This document shows, piece by piece, positions 36,650 to 47,600 of a stretch of 64,000 nucleotides of DNA. The notes beneath the pieces are model-generated. The model worked only from the letters and a program-made list of their open reading frames with translations. It did no database searches and was not told the DNA's origin. Position 1 is the first letter of the stretch; each line of letters starts with the position of its first letter. The translations under genes and the position numbers were made by a program. Source of the stretch: Knoxdaviesia capensis (taxonomy: Eukaryota; Ascomycota; Sordariomycetes; Microascales; Gondwanamycetaceae); assembly GCA_001510575.1 (NCBI GenBank), contig LNGK01000005.1, positions 186,001 through 250,000 of the forward strand, in the 5' to 3' direction.

Positions 36650-37025
36650 GCACATCGTCACGGACACCTCTCCTCTTGACCCTGGCCCTCAACTCTCCAT
36701 GTTCCGAATCTCACTTCGAGCCGTCTTGCATCCGACCAGCCTCACACTCTGGAATTCTCGAGTCTCGACACTGTTTCCTCTCTAAACTCGGCCATCGCAT
36801 TCGATGTCAGATTCTCTTCCATGATCGCGGAATCTGAACCGGACTACAGAATATCCTCGACCTCAGAATCGATGCGAACCCACCCTATACGAGCTTTGAT
36901 AGCGTCAGATGGATTAGCGGCCTCGCTCTGTCCCACAGGAACACAGAAACTGAGGCCTATCTCGGGAGCTACATCTACATCCTGACGAGCGAGCCGCTAG
37001 GTTGGGGGTTTCGACAGCTATGAGT
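36650..37025 (+). pseudogene. Possible relic of an F-box/LRR-like gene
   Basis: One frame, ending in a TGA at 37021-37023, reads NILDLRIDANPPYTSFDSV and then RWISGLALSHRNTE, which has the look of a fungal F-box/leucine-rich-repeat protein. Upstream pieces with similar flavour (AVLHPTSLTLWN) lie in another frame with stops between. I infer a decayed fragment from appearance only; no F-box motif itself was found. Confidence 0.22.
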
Positions 37026-39223
37026 AATTCGTGCCTTTAGACACTCCTTAACGACATGTTGGAGATGATCTGATACGGCCGCACGTTTTGGAGATGATGG
37101 CGAACAACCTCCAACATTAAGCTCGTCCACACGCTTCCGTACGGTTACATGCATCTGGAGTGGTTGTGGCGGTCTACCCGACGTGGCATGAATGCCATAG
37201 ATTGGCGGCCGTTCCAAATCCCCTTATCTCCATCCAGTGGCGATGGCGCGTAGAGGACTTGCATTTCAGGCAGGCGGACGGTCCACGTCAACCTCCCGAC
37301 ACTACCACCCTCTGCACCCGAAGGAAGCCTGCCGGATTTCCCTTCGGCCACTTTTCTTGCTTGTTAAAACCACCGCCCATTTGAGCGCACATTACTGTAG
37401 CTGTTGTGACTTGTATTTCGTGCTGGATAAACTGCCGCAACCCGCCCGAGTCATCGCCGTCCCACCGTGAATGCAACAGCCAAGGATAAGAAGTTGCAAA
37501 GGTCCGGAAAATCCCAAGCCGTTGCAGCAGGAAGCAAGACGATGACGCACGCCTGGGGGAGAATCCACCGATTGGCCCCATGGGCATCAAATTACCCACT
37601 ACCACCATTCCACTTTCAGAAGCTCGTTGCTCTCACGCAAATCTCGCCGTGTTTAGCGACACACGAAACGAAGTCTTCACGGCTTTTGCACACACACTGG
37701 GCGTGGCTACTCCGACAAACGGAGGTGGCGAAAACTGCGGATGGGTGCATTTATTTCACCATTTGTTTCTTTTGGAAATACGGAGTAGTCGGCGCTCGTG
37801 CTGTGCTGACTTGGGTTTTTTATGAGCGCATGCAGGCGCTCTCCGTGACGCGAACCACCAAATACTCGCACTTTTGGAGCATGTCGATGATGTGTAAAGA
37901 GTCAGCTGATGGTTTGTAAATGAGCAAACGCCCAGTTCAGCAACTTAACGTAAAGTTAGGAGTAATCTCGGCCACCAGGCACGGCACCACCATTCCTTAA
38001 GATGACCGACCTTTTTCGGCCAGCATCGCCTCCTCCCGTGCTTTAGGTCATGCAGGTCTGAATCTAGGGTTCCGTGCCGCTGGGAAGGCCTGGATCGGCT
38101 CACGGCAACCCTAAGCCTAAATGTGTGACATCTCCACGGCGTTTGCTTCAGCTCCTGTGCAAGGATGAAGAACTTGTGCCGATCGGCTCCCCGTGGTACT
38201 ATCTGGCGGCTAACCCGGGCTCAGAGGAAGCTTAAATATGGTATTCTGCACTGTCCGTTGAATGCGTTGTGCGTTCGGGATGCACCCTTGCTGCTCCGGG
38301 ATCGAGCTTCAAGCTCTCCCGGCCGTGCCCCCGGATTCTGGGGTTGGCCGACGATAACCTCCCCGCGCTTTAAACCCGCGCATGGCTGGACAATGACCCG
38401 CTGGCCACGGTCCAGTTTGCTGGCTGGCAATCAAGCTGACGACGAATAGGCTCATCGTGTTCTTGCCGTCATCGCCACGCTGCTGTGCAATGCCCCAACA
38501 AACGTTAAAGTTCATGGCTCAAGACACCGACTTTTATGGCCACAGGCAGTGCTCCATCAAGAAACAAAAACAAAAGTTAATATGTTTGAAGGGGAACTGG
38601 TATTACACACCGGAACGATGCTTGCTCCTACGGCAGGTGTGGGCCTGAGTTGTTCCTTCCGTCAACTGCCACCCCTTATTGTCCAAGAGAAGGAGCGACT
38701 GACATGCACTTTCCACAATCCATCCGAAATTGGCGGAGAGGAATGTGTAAAGAAGGAGCACTGAAGCCCTCAAAAAAACCAAAAGAGGAAACAAGATGTC
38801 AGATGTGTGTGTTTACGAGTCTTTTGGGCGGGACGCTGCTTTCCGTCTCGTGATGTTTGCTTTTCTCCTATTTGCAAACCTCGACTTTGATATCACCAAA
38901 ACACTCCCCGTTGTATCCATCGAATTTTTGCTAAAAGACCCCGTCTCCCATATCTCATTTGTTTTGGTTTCCTTTTTTGGTCGGAATATTTTGGCTTACC
39001 GATACATTTTCATCTTCATCGCGGTTGCTAGCCGCCACGCCTTCTTAACGTTCTTCTTCCATGCATTCATACTCGATTCGCGTATATCTTCTATGACTTG
39101 ATATCTCTCCTGCTTCAGCTATTTATTTATCCTGGCTTCCACAAGCTTTTGCAACCTCGACTTTCTGGACCTTCTTCCCTCCTAACCTAACCCACACTAT
39201 CGGACTCACTCGCTTCACTCTCC

Positions 39224-42157
39224 ATGACCAGACGACAAGTCTCTCGAACGCGCATGCGGCGAAGCCCCCGGAAATCCTATACGTCTCGAAGTCTCAACGA
39301 CGCATGCCCCGATCTGGAATACATTGATCCCGAAACTGCTGATAGAGACGCCCAGATTGCCGCCATAATATCTCTATCTCGGTCGATAGCCATGCCGGGC
39401 CAGACAGTCACATCGGGCACTCTCCGCCCTCGGACCGGACACTCAAACACCGACCATGTTCCTCTCGACAGCAACTTGCGCCATCGCCGAAGTCTTCGCC
39501 ATATTCCATCGCACTCTATGCCGCCAGAGTCTGTTAGTAGCCGGGAGTGTCCCAGTGCCCTCTCGTACGGGACTCTTCGGTCGGGTGGCCTTGCCCCTGG
39601 CCGTGTGCAACGCCCGACTGCGAGATCAACTTCCATGTCGAAATCTTTGGTTGGCCGATATCTGCATGATCTGAACGCAGCCGACGAGATCTATACCCCC
39701 GAAGACGATGTTGCATCTCAGCCTTCATCGTTTCGCCGCCTTCGGAAGAGTCGATCTGTTTACATGCCGTCTGTCCAGCATGCATCGATGTTCTTCGAAG
39801 AGACCAGTCCGAGTCTAAAACGCAACAGCAACAACGGAAGATCGCAAACCTTGGGGACTCTTACCATTGACAAGGAAAATGATCCTCCCGCTGATGTCCC
39901 GAGACGTCTTCGAGCCCCCAAGTCCATGTCGTTCCTGACTACCAGACGCAAGAAAGATCAGCATCACGAGTGTCTTTCCGAACAGCCCAGTGTTCCTGTT
40001 CATCCTACCGCGCCATTCCAACCCACCACCGAGAGACCGAAGCTACGGTCATACCCATCAATCTTCTTCAAGCGCGGATCATCGCGTAGCGATCTCTCAT
40101 CGACCACGTCCGGAATGAAACGGTCTCTTCGCCAAGGTAGCGGCTCAACCTCGTGCGCCAACGAAAGCGAAATCCCGCGGTCTATGAGCAGCGCCCAGAT
40201 CTCTTTGTCGTCGGTCGGAACAAAGATGCGCAAGTCGTCGAATGGCTTGAAGCACAAAATCAAAAAATTGCTCCACTTATCTAAGAAGGACATTGCCGAA
40301 CCGGTGGAACTCCCAGATCAACATATCGTGTCGCGGCGGTCTCGAGATGGCGGATCTGGCGGTTTCGGGTCTGGCCACTTCGACTTCTTTCCCACTGACC
40401 AGGGCCACGAAGGCAGCGTGAGTGATGGAACTCATGTGATCCAGCAAACCGCCATGGGACACGGAGCCAGACTCAGCAGCTGGACAAGCTCGAGAATCAC
40501 CAGCCAGGGCCAGGATTAGGATGCCCATTCCCTGGAGATGATCAAGGAAGCACCCGGTTCGGCACCCCTTGAAGGACGGGCTGAAGCTGCGCGAGAGTCA
40601 CAGGAGTTTGGAACTCTGGGGCAGGCTCGCCCCCAGTTTGTGGTTGACAGCCAACGGATGTACTCGGCTCTGATGAAGAGAGCGATGGATTCCGATCACG
40701 CGACATCTGGCTCAAAGGCTACAGACCATGATGACGACACGGAAGATACCATTGATCGGAGCTCGGGAGCACCTTCAACAATTCGCATGGTTGATGGCCA
40801 TCCAGATGATGTCTTTGTTGACAAAGATTCCCGAAATTCGCACTGTCGGGTGAGCGGATCTCACGACTTCTTTTTCCGCACCAAAGGGGAGTTCCGCCAA
40901 GGGCTTCAAGAGAGCATTCAGGCGCTCCAGTCGGCCATGGAGGCCAACCAGCACACCCGCTATCCCAGTACCGGAGTTGCCCACCACGTGCCCGAAATTT
41001 GTGCTGCCAACACACCCGGAGTCATCAGTGATAAGGCAGAGGTCGCGTACTCGGAAAGCAACTATTCCGACTCCGATCATGGCTCTTTGCCAAGTAGCCC
41101 TCATAATCGTCGACAAACACTCACCCTGCCTGAACTACGGCAGGTGACCCCGGCCAAGACCGAGGCGAAAGCTGATCAGTGTGTTTCCGGCGACCACGAG
41201 CGGCTTGAGAGATCTGCATCGACCTGCACGACGGAATGGAAGATGCTCATGGCGTCTTCGGTGCGGGGAAACCGAGCCGTTCCCCAAGGGACCCCACGCA
41301 CCGGACGGAGAAAATATCTGGCAGAAGCCAGCTCGCAATATAGTGGCTCCTCACCAGAGCGTGTCTCCGGGCTTGGCCATGTTCGTGAACGAGCAAGCAT
41401 CGGTGGTGATGACTACTATGGTGGACGAATGTCCATCCCACCAGCAAAGCGACCAGTTGCAGGCGTTGGCACGCAACTCGCCACCCACCCGGAGAACCTG
41501 GAAGCCCTGCGTCTTTACGACCGATCTCCCAGCCCCAGCATCGAATTCGGCTACGACGAAAATGATCGACCTTTGCCTGTGGACAAGGGAAAGACCGGAT
41601 TCATCGATGGTTATACACAGAGTCCAGCGAAGTCCGACGAAGGAAGAGCCAGTGTCGGAGGCGGGCTTCAGGGAACGCCGCCATACTCGACGAGAAGTGG
41701 CGGCAGCAGTGGAGTGAGCGCAAGAGCCAATGCATCGCTAGCGCGGGCCAAAAGACTGGAGACGCTGCGGAGATCGGCGATCACGGCCAGCGGCAGTCCG
41801 GTCCCGAGACGGGCGTTCGGACCGGGCCTGACGATGGAAGCTCGGCCCGAGGCCTGGACACGGGGACGGGGTGGGTTGGACACGACGGCGCGGTCATCCA
41901 GCCCGGTGGGATTTTCCCAGGCGTTTGTGAAACAGTTCTGTGGTGGGATGAAGAACTCCCAGGAGGGAGAGAAGGCGGATACGAACGGCGAGGCGGACCA
42001 GACAGTGGAGCCAGGCGAGTGGGGAGCCGGAGCGGCGCAGGGCGGGGTTCCGGCACCGGGAATGAAGAGCAAGGACATGGTGGATGTATTTCTCAATAGT
42101 CGGCGACGACGGATCCAGGGAAGTGACGAGGCGGACAGAGAAATTGCCTTTTTGTAG
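39224..42157 (+). CDS. Serine-rich disordered fungal protein; frame split by one in-frame TAG that may lie in an intron
   Basis: Two reading frames, 39224-40519 and 40538-42157, are in the same frame and separated only by TAG at 40517-40519. Codon use, Ser/Arg-rich style and spacing say they are one gene. A candidate intron, GTGAGT at 40418 to TTAG at 40519, is 102 bases, phase 0, and its acceptor AG lies within the stop codon. If spliced, the product is 943 residues; if retained, 431. The branch-point region is weak, so a nonsense change or readthrough is also possible. Features include a basic N-terminus (MTRRQVSRTRMRRSPRK), a basic segment KHKIKKLLHLSKKD near 345-360, VDSQRMYSALMKRA shortly after the split, and a C-terminal MVDVFLNSRRRRI. 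No enzyme motif is seen. Function unknown. Confidence 0.75.
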
Positions 42158-42649
42158 CCACGCAGAGAAGAAGTATTAGCAGGCATGGAGTACAATGGCA
42201 TGATAACAGAATCAACTGTTGTATTGTTCCAGAGAGTGGGAAACTGGGGACCAGACATGATTATCATTTTCATTAGGAATCAGCAACATCACGGATCATG
42301 AGTATCACAGGAGAGAAAATGGAGCAAAATGAATTAATTAGCAGATTATAACTATGAACATTTCAGAAACGACTATTACAAGCATGAGATCAAGACAAAG
42401 GGAAAGAGAAGCAGAAGCAAAAGGTATAAACGCCACAACCTGGTCTATAGGGAGATATTTCGAAGATGAAAGCGGGGGAAGGCAGAGCAGGATATACGGG
42501 GTAGCAAACTGAACAAGTAGACATCGTGAGACAGGAATCAGATCATTGCAGATGGTAGGTACATGGTTGGAGGCAAGCCGAAGGGGAGGCCCGAGTCACC
42601 GGCGGAGGCCGGGGGNGGGGGGGGGGGGGAGAGACCGGGGACAAGGTGT
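42158..42649. other. Convergent 3' region with poly-G tract and an undetermined base
   Basis: This lies between the split gene (+) and the DUF4336-like gene (-). A G tract at 42611-42629 contains an N at 42616, showing that the run length is uncertain in the assembly. No gene is supported. Confidence 0.7.
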
Positions 42650-43513
42650 TTAGTTCTTGGCGGCAGCGGGCTTCTCGAGGAACCAGCCCATGACAGCACG
42701 GAAGCGGGCCTTGGCATCAGTCTCGATGACGTCGCCATGGCAAGGGATGATCGTGACGAAGTCCCAGGCGTCGATGCGCTTCAAGCTGGCGATGTAGGCG
42801 GAGCGGTCCTTGCCGAGGATGTACCACTGGAAGCGGCGCGGCCACACGAGGTCCTTGTCGGAGGCACCGGCGGCGGGGGTCTTGCCGGCGGCGGCGAAGA
42901 GGCGGTTGAGCAGGGAGCCCTCGACGCGGGCGCGCTCGGCGGCGGCGAGGCGCGAGTTCTGCTCGGTCGCCGGCAGGCTGAAGAGCAGGTCGGCGGTGAT
43001 GACCACGCGGTCGGGCTTGTAGAAGAACACCAGCTCGGAGTTGGCGTGGCCGTGGGCGAACTCGACGGCGAAGTCCGGGTCGAAGTCGGGCCCGACGGCG
43101 GTGCTGCCGCCCGGCGCAACCACGACGGCGAAGTCGTCGGCGGCGATGGCCGAGCCGGGCTTGGCGGCCTGCTTGGCGCGCTTCTCGGGCAGCCCCGCGG
43201 GCCCGACGAGCTTGGCGGCGGGGAAGGCGGCCTTCCACGGCGACAAGGAGAGGTGGTGCTCGGCGTCGGGGGCCACCAGGTAGCGCACGTCCGCGGCGGG
43301 GTCGAGGGCGCGGATGGCGTCGCGGGCCTGCGGGGTCAGCGGCACGGGCGAGAAGACGGCCAGGCCGCCGGCCGAGAGGCGGACCAGGGTGGCGCGGCTG
43401 CCGAGGCTGATGCGGCCGCCGCGGAGGAAGGGCAGCGAGACGGTGGTAATGTTGGGGGTCAGTTTGCGCACCACTACGGTGTCCTCGGGCTTGGAGGTGA
43501 AGAGGGCCGACAT
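42650..43513 (-). CDS. DUF4336 / metallo-beta-lactamase-like protein
   Basis: A single exon of 287 residues starts at MSALFTSKPED. The fold-defining parts are visible: ISLGSRATLVRLSAGGLAVFSPVPL in pieces, the H-rich strand end DAEHHLSLSPWKAAFPAAKL, FAHGHANSELVFFYK, VVITADLLFSLP and IIPCHGDVIETD. These match DUF4336, a family related to metallo-beta-lactamase hydrolases whose metal-ligand set is reduced. The reaction is unknown. The frame stays open upstream to 44080. An in-frame ATG at 43804 would add 97 residues beginning MSLLRLSRTQNLFLASS, which resembles a mitochondrial presequence, with a poly-His run coded by a (GGT)n tract. I keep the downstream start because the conserved domain begins there. 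Confidence 0.85.
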   Translation of the reverse strand: MSALFTSKPEDTVVVRKLTPNITTVSLPFLRGGRISLGSRATLVRLSAGGLAVFSPVPLTPQARDAIRALDPAADVRYLVAPDAEHHLSLSPWKAAFPAAKLVGPAGLPEKRAKQAAKPGSAIAADDFAVVVAPGGSTAVGPDFDPDFAVEFAHGHANSELVFFYKPDRVVITADLLFSLPATEQNSRLAAAERARVEGSLLNRLFAAAGKTPAAGASDKDLVWPRRFQWYILGKDRSAYIASLKRIDAWDFVTIIPCHGDVIETDAKARFRAVMGWFLEKPAAAKN

Positions 43514-45960
43514 TGTGGATGTGGTGTAAGTTTGGTGGTGGTGGTGGTGGTGGTGGGTTCGGTGTGTGGTGGTTGGAGGTCTGAAGACTGGCTGGTGTTT
43601 GTTGGTGAGAAGTGGATGGTGATGTGGAATCGAGAGTGTTGATCGATGGGAGGTCTGGGGGGTGGATGGATATTTATCTAGTTGAAGAGTGGAAATGGTT
43701 GTGGGTAGTAGATAGGAAGATGCTGTTGTTGTTGGTGTGAATGCCGATGCTGGTGATGAAGCTAGAAATAGATTCTGAGTCCGAGAAAGCCGGAGGAGCG
43801 ACATGTTGATATAGAACCGGGGGGGTGTGTGTGTGGTGTAGATCTCGGACCACGTTTGGGGTCTTCGTTGGTGTGGGTGCAGTCTCAGCGGCAATGAGTG
43901 TGTAAGAGTGTGTTTGTATGCAACCCCGGTAGACGGTTGGAAAGGCTTCTCCGGGGTTCTAAATGCGCGTGTGGGTGTGATGGGATCAAATGCACAATTT
44001 GGAATCCTGGATCCTCGGAGCCCGCTTTGGCGAGCTGGGAGAGCTTTTCGAGGCCAGTAAAGCTTAAAATGGTGCCACACAGAGAATTAAAAGCAGCCGA
44101 AATGGAGAGAGGGAGAGAGCTATGACAAAGAGGGAAAAAAACGAAAACAGACAACAAAGATCAAATGCCCGGAGAGAATTGGGCACGGCGCGGAATGTGT
44201 GGTTATGGGTGGATAATCACTTTTGATGTGTGTGTACCGAGTACCGAGAGATACATCATCGTTCCATCAGGCCTGTTTCCTAAACCGGCCGAAGAGCTGT
44301 GTGAATGTGTGTACTGTACATCCGCAGGGTCCGAGGTGGCAGCGTTTTGTTGGGTGGATTTCTGCGTGAACAGCACGGTGATACGTGGTTACAGTGAGGC
44401 TGGTGATGTGATTTTGACGGGATATTGGGGACACACTTGGGCCACATTGCTGTACCGTGCACCAGTAAGGACCACGGCCGGGGGGGTGCAGCGTTTCGAG
44501 CTTCGTGTACAGCAACCGGTGAGGCCAGACTAAAGCCCAGCCGTGCGATGATGCATCTTCATGAGAGCGAAGTCCGCAGTAGGGCTGGATGCAGGGCTTG
44601 ATCCTCTTGCATCCGTTCGTGCTTCTAGCTTGCCCGTGACAGTGGAGGGTTCAGGGGGAAACTCAAATACCTTGTGTCCCGGTGTTGTTCAGAGTTGTCC
44701 ACCCACACCATCAGGGCCTCGGCCTGGAGAGATTTGAGTGGTAGGGCCAGGAGTCCCCTCCGGAGATTCTGGTCCGCAAAGCGAAAGACACACGGGCGAA
44801 CGAGATTTGGAGGAAGAGAGCCATTATTAAGCCATGGCTGCTTGCCTGGAAGAGCTTGGCATTTCCGATACGTGGTTATTTGAAATAATCCCCCCGGTTC
44901 CCCGCTAGACTCGTTGGAGAAGCAGGTGTTGGCGTGGTGGTGGTGATGCACATCTGCATGCCGTGGCTCAAACGGGCTTAGGGTGAAGGGTTGTGGCCGG
45001 ACGTTTCGCCCGTATGCATTTTTCAGAGCGTTGCCTGCCCCACTGTAGAGCGGTAGGTCCATTGCCATAGGGCTTCCCGATAGAGGACCCCTAAGTTCAA
45101 CATTTGGCTCACGATGTGTGTGCGTGTCTCCGCGGCGTTACCCTCTGCACATTAGGGACCGCAGCCACTGTGAATATTAGCAGGCTGACATCCAGTAATG
45201 TCTTCGCCGGCCGGTTGAAAGCACAGTGACATCATTTGCGTCGTCTCGCAGGGCTGGGCCGGCCGCATCACTCATCCGAACCCCGGCGACACGATGCCGC
45301 GGAATCCAAATCGACGTCTTCCACGTGATGGTTATATTGATAAGACCGCAGATTTGAGAAACGGGGGATCTGAGAAAGGGGGAGCTTGTGTGGTAAGCCC
45401 GGACGAATAACGCCGCTTCTTTTTCTTTTTCTTTTTCTTATTTTCTTTTCTTTTTTATTTATTTTCTTTTTGTGGTTGTAACAACGACGGATGCTAAAAC
45501 CCGGTGACGGACTCTCGGCGCCGGGAGTGGGCCCGGGTTTTGCGGACCCTTTCGTGACTTCCTTCCTCTTTTGGTGGCTTCCTGTTTTGACGTCCTCATC
45601 TGACGTCCTCTTTTGGTGACTTCTTTTTCCTTCCTCTGCGATGACCTTTTTGATTGACGACTCCGATAACCTCGGCAATATCTGATTCGCGCTTCAACTC
45701 TTTCACACCCTGATTCACATCTTGATTTCGTATTCACGCTGGCCGAGCCTGTTTCCTAACCGCCGAGACTATCACACAAACTACACAAAACAAATATCGT
45801 GACTCCGTCTTGACTCGCGGGTCTATGACAGACCCAACAACCGACGCACACACATGACTCGACGACGAAACTTCGCGCCCCGTCCGATCTGGATTTTCTT
45901 TCCTTTTCTCTCCCATAGCCGTAGACTCCGCCTCCGATATTTACAAGAACGGAATCGGCC
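43514..45960. other. Promoter of the DUF4336-like gene and further non-coding DNA
   Basis: The right-hand flank of the minus-strand gene is CA-rich on that strand. Beyond 44160 only short frames without coding bias are seen. A T/C-rich tract at 45418-45476 is simple sequence. Confidence 0.5.
43533..43557. repeat. (GGT)n microsatellite in the 5' region of the DUF4336-like gene
   Basis: Eight GGT units lie just upstream of the preferred start. On the minus strand they read as His codons if translation starts at 43804. Confidence 0.9.
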
Positions 45961-46206
45961 ACTAAGCCTCCCCCCGGCCTCGCGGGCGGGATAGCCTGGC
46001 CCCAGCGCAAGGCCTACCTCACAGCCGCATGCTACGACCGCAAATGAACAGCCGGGCTTTTGGCTGTGGCCGATGCGGTGTTTGCAGAGATACATGAGAT
46101 GGCCCGGGTGCAGTTCGTTGCGCGCGTGTGGGCGATACGCGCTCGCGAACTGAGAAATAGGCCGGAGCGGTGTGTATTATGGCAGCATTCCATGTACGAC
46201 GGTATG
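45961..46206 (+). pseudogene. Coding-like fragment with in-frame stop
   Basis: The frame starting at 45961 reads GIAWPQRKAYLTAACYDRK, a TGA at 46045-46047, then LLAVADAVFAEIHEMARV and further helical sequence to CVLWQHSMYDGMIS and a TAA. It looks like decayed coding sequence, possibly the upstream part of the relic at 46412. The opposite strand is also open here, so the assignment is weak. Confidence 0.25.
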
Positions 46207-46411
46207 ATTTCATAACGCGAGTGCTGTCAACCTATCTGGTTTTCTTTTTGTTTCTTTTCTTTCCAAAATTTTCGCCTATTTCCAGTCTTTTTCTTCTCCT
46301 TCCACACTAACCGCCGCGCTTCGACACCTTTCACGCTTCCACACTTGATACATGTAAGGAGGAAGGCTACGTACATGGACAACATCCCTTGACCCTCGCG
46401 ATATATGTACA

Positions 46412-46990
46412 TTGTCTAACCCGAACAGCTACGTTGAACATCCCGGTATCCACCTCCGGCCAAAATGGCGCCAATTACGGAAACTCCGTCGACACCACCT
46501 AACGCCGCCCCCGACCGGGAGCTCCCCCTTCATACACTCCAGGTATGAGACGTGGTTGTCTGCTGGCATAGCTGCCATCGTCCCCACGGAGGAGGGCGCC
46601 GACGAGTTCCGGGTCGTTGTACTGGACAATGTAGCATGTGAAAGCATGCACCGCGGGTGGGTGGACATTCCCCATGGCAAGGACCTGGACGGCCTCCGCT
46701 TCCGCTTTATCGGGGACTTCCGTCCTGCGAAGAACTTCCTATATTCTAAATTCGGCGTCACCTGACGTCATAGGCAGCGGACGATGGCTCCCGGGTCGAC
46801 CACGTCACCGAGCTCACAGCCGCGGGGTGGCGGGCGAGCCTCGAAAAAAAAAAAACCTAGCGTGCGGCGCAATCTCATACGCGACCTCGCCAGTCTGGGC
46901 CCGACGTGCTTCCGCCACAGACGCCCAACCGGCGTGCACCACCCAGATGCCGGCCCCGTGCCGATCCTAAACGACGCGATCAGCTACAGC
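46412..46990 (+). pseudogene. Relic of a fungal HNH-nuclease-family-like gene
   Basis: The frame at 46412-46762 reads YETWLSAGIAAIVPTEEGADEF (shortened here), VVVLDN, RGWVDIPHGKDLDGLRFRF and RPAKNFLYSKFGVT. This has the style of the C-terminal half of fungal proteins carrying an HNH_2 domain (RPA..YLY.HF..T). A TGA at 46763-46765 interrupts it, and the same frame then continues with RTMAPGSTT ... RRNLIRDLASLG and NDAISYSLFSLPG. No HNH catalytic motif was found upstream. An alternative is an intact gene with introns I could not resolve, for instance starting at the ATG at 46465 with a donor GTATGA at 46543. Confidence 0.4.
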
Positions 46991-46999
46991 CTCTTCTCG

Positions 47000-47600
47000 C
47001 TCCCGGGGGCAGTTTCTGTTTCACTGCATGGGCTACCACTGGAACACGCCGATTATCGCCGCCGGATCCGTGGCCGGCGGGACGGCGTTCGCCGCGGCGT
47101 GCACTGACTGGCGAAAGACTTCGCATTTCCGTCCCCCGCGGAGGCAATCCTCTGGCGAACATGTTCGGCGATGACAGCGCTTCTGCCGCTGACGGTCTCT
47201 CCGCTACTTCTCAAATGGTTCCGGCCGTACAAGGTCGTGCCGGTGATGGACCAGGGTATAGACATAGAGCTTCCGCGTCTCGAGACCTACCTCCGGACCC
47301 TAGGCCGGCGTATATCGAAGACAAGCTTCACAAGAGGCGGGCAGCTGGGTATATCTTGGCCTTCTGGTTGCCGCGCCATACACCATTGGCCGGCTGTTTG
47401 CCATCGTCGAGACCTTTCGGACTCCGGCGTTTCTGCCCCCGGGGGCATACACCGAGACCTGGTCCGGTGCATTTCCGCACTGGGGCTGGAGGGGCCGGGA
47501 TTTCCCTTGTATTCCCACAATCGGCACTCAACTCCGTCGGAACGGGGCGTGTGATGTTTTGCGGATCCGGGGCCGGCGCGATGATCGGCGAGGTCCCCGG
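47000..47600 (+). pseudogene. Relic of an unrecognised membrane-protein-like gene
   Basis: Coding-like, GC3-rich sequence switches frame. Frame 0 reads CMGYHWNTPIIAAGSVAGG and FAAACTDWR at 47025-47125. Frame 2 reads KWFRPYKVVPVMDQGIDIEL and ETYLRTLGRR at 47207-47320. Frame 0 again reads TIGRLFAIVETFRTPAFLPP and then GAYTETWSGAFPHWG at 47382-47490. No single frame spans the three and no convincing introns link them, so indels are likely. The Gly/Ala-rich and hydrophobic segments suggest a membrane protein. The family is not recognised. Confidence 0.4.

Larger units (their letters stand above)
34353..39223. other. 4.9 kb gene-poor region between pepC and the split gene
   Basis: The left part is the pepC promoter (purine-rich on the + strand at 34540-34630). 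GTAC-rich palindromic sequence sits at 35854-35880, and the 12-mer GTACTGTAGTAC occurs at 36100-36111 and 36259-36270. A possible relic of an F-box/LRR-like gene lies at 36650-37025. AACCCTAAG is at 38107-38115. From about 38830 the + strand becomes CT-rich and leads into the start codon at 39224. Confidence 0.5.
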
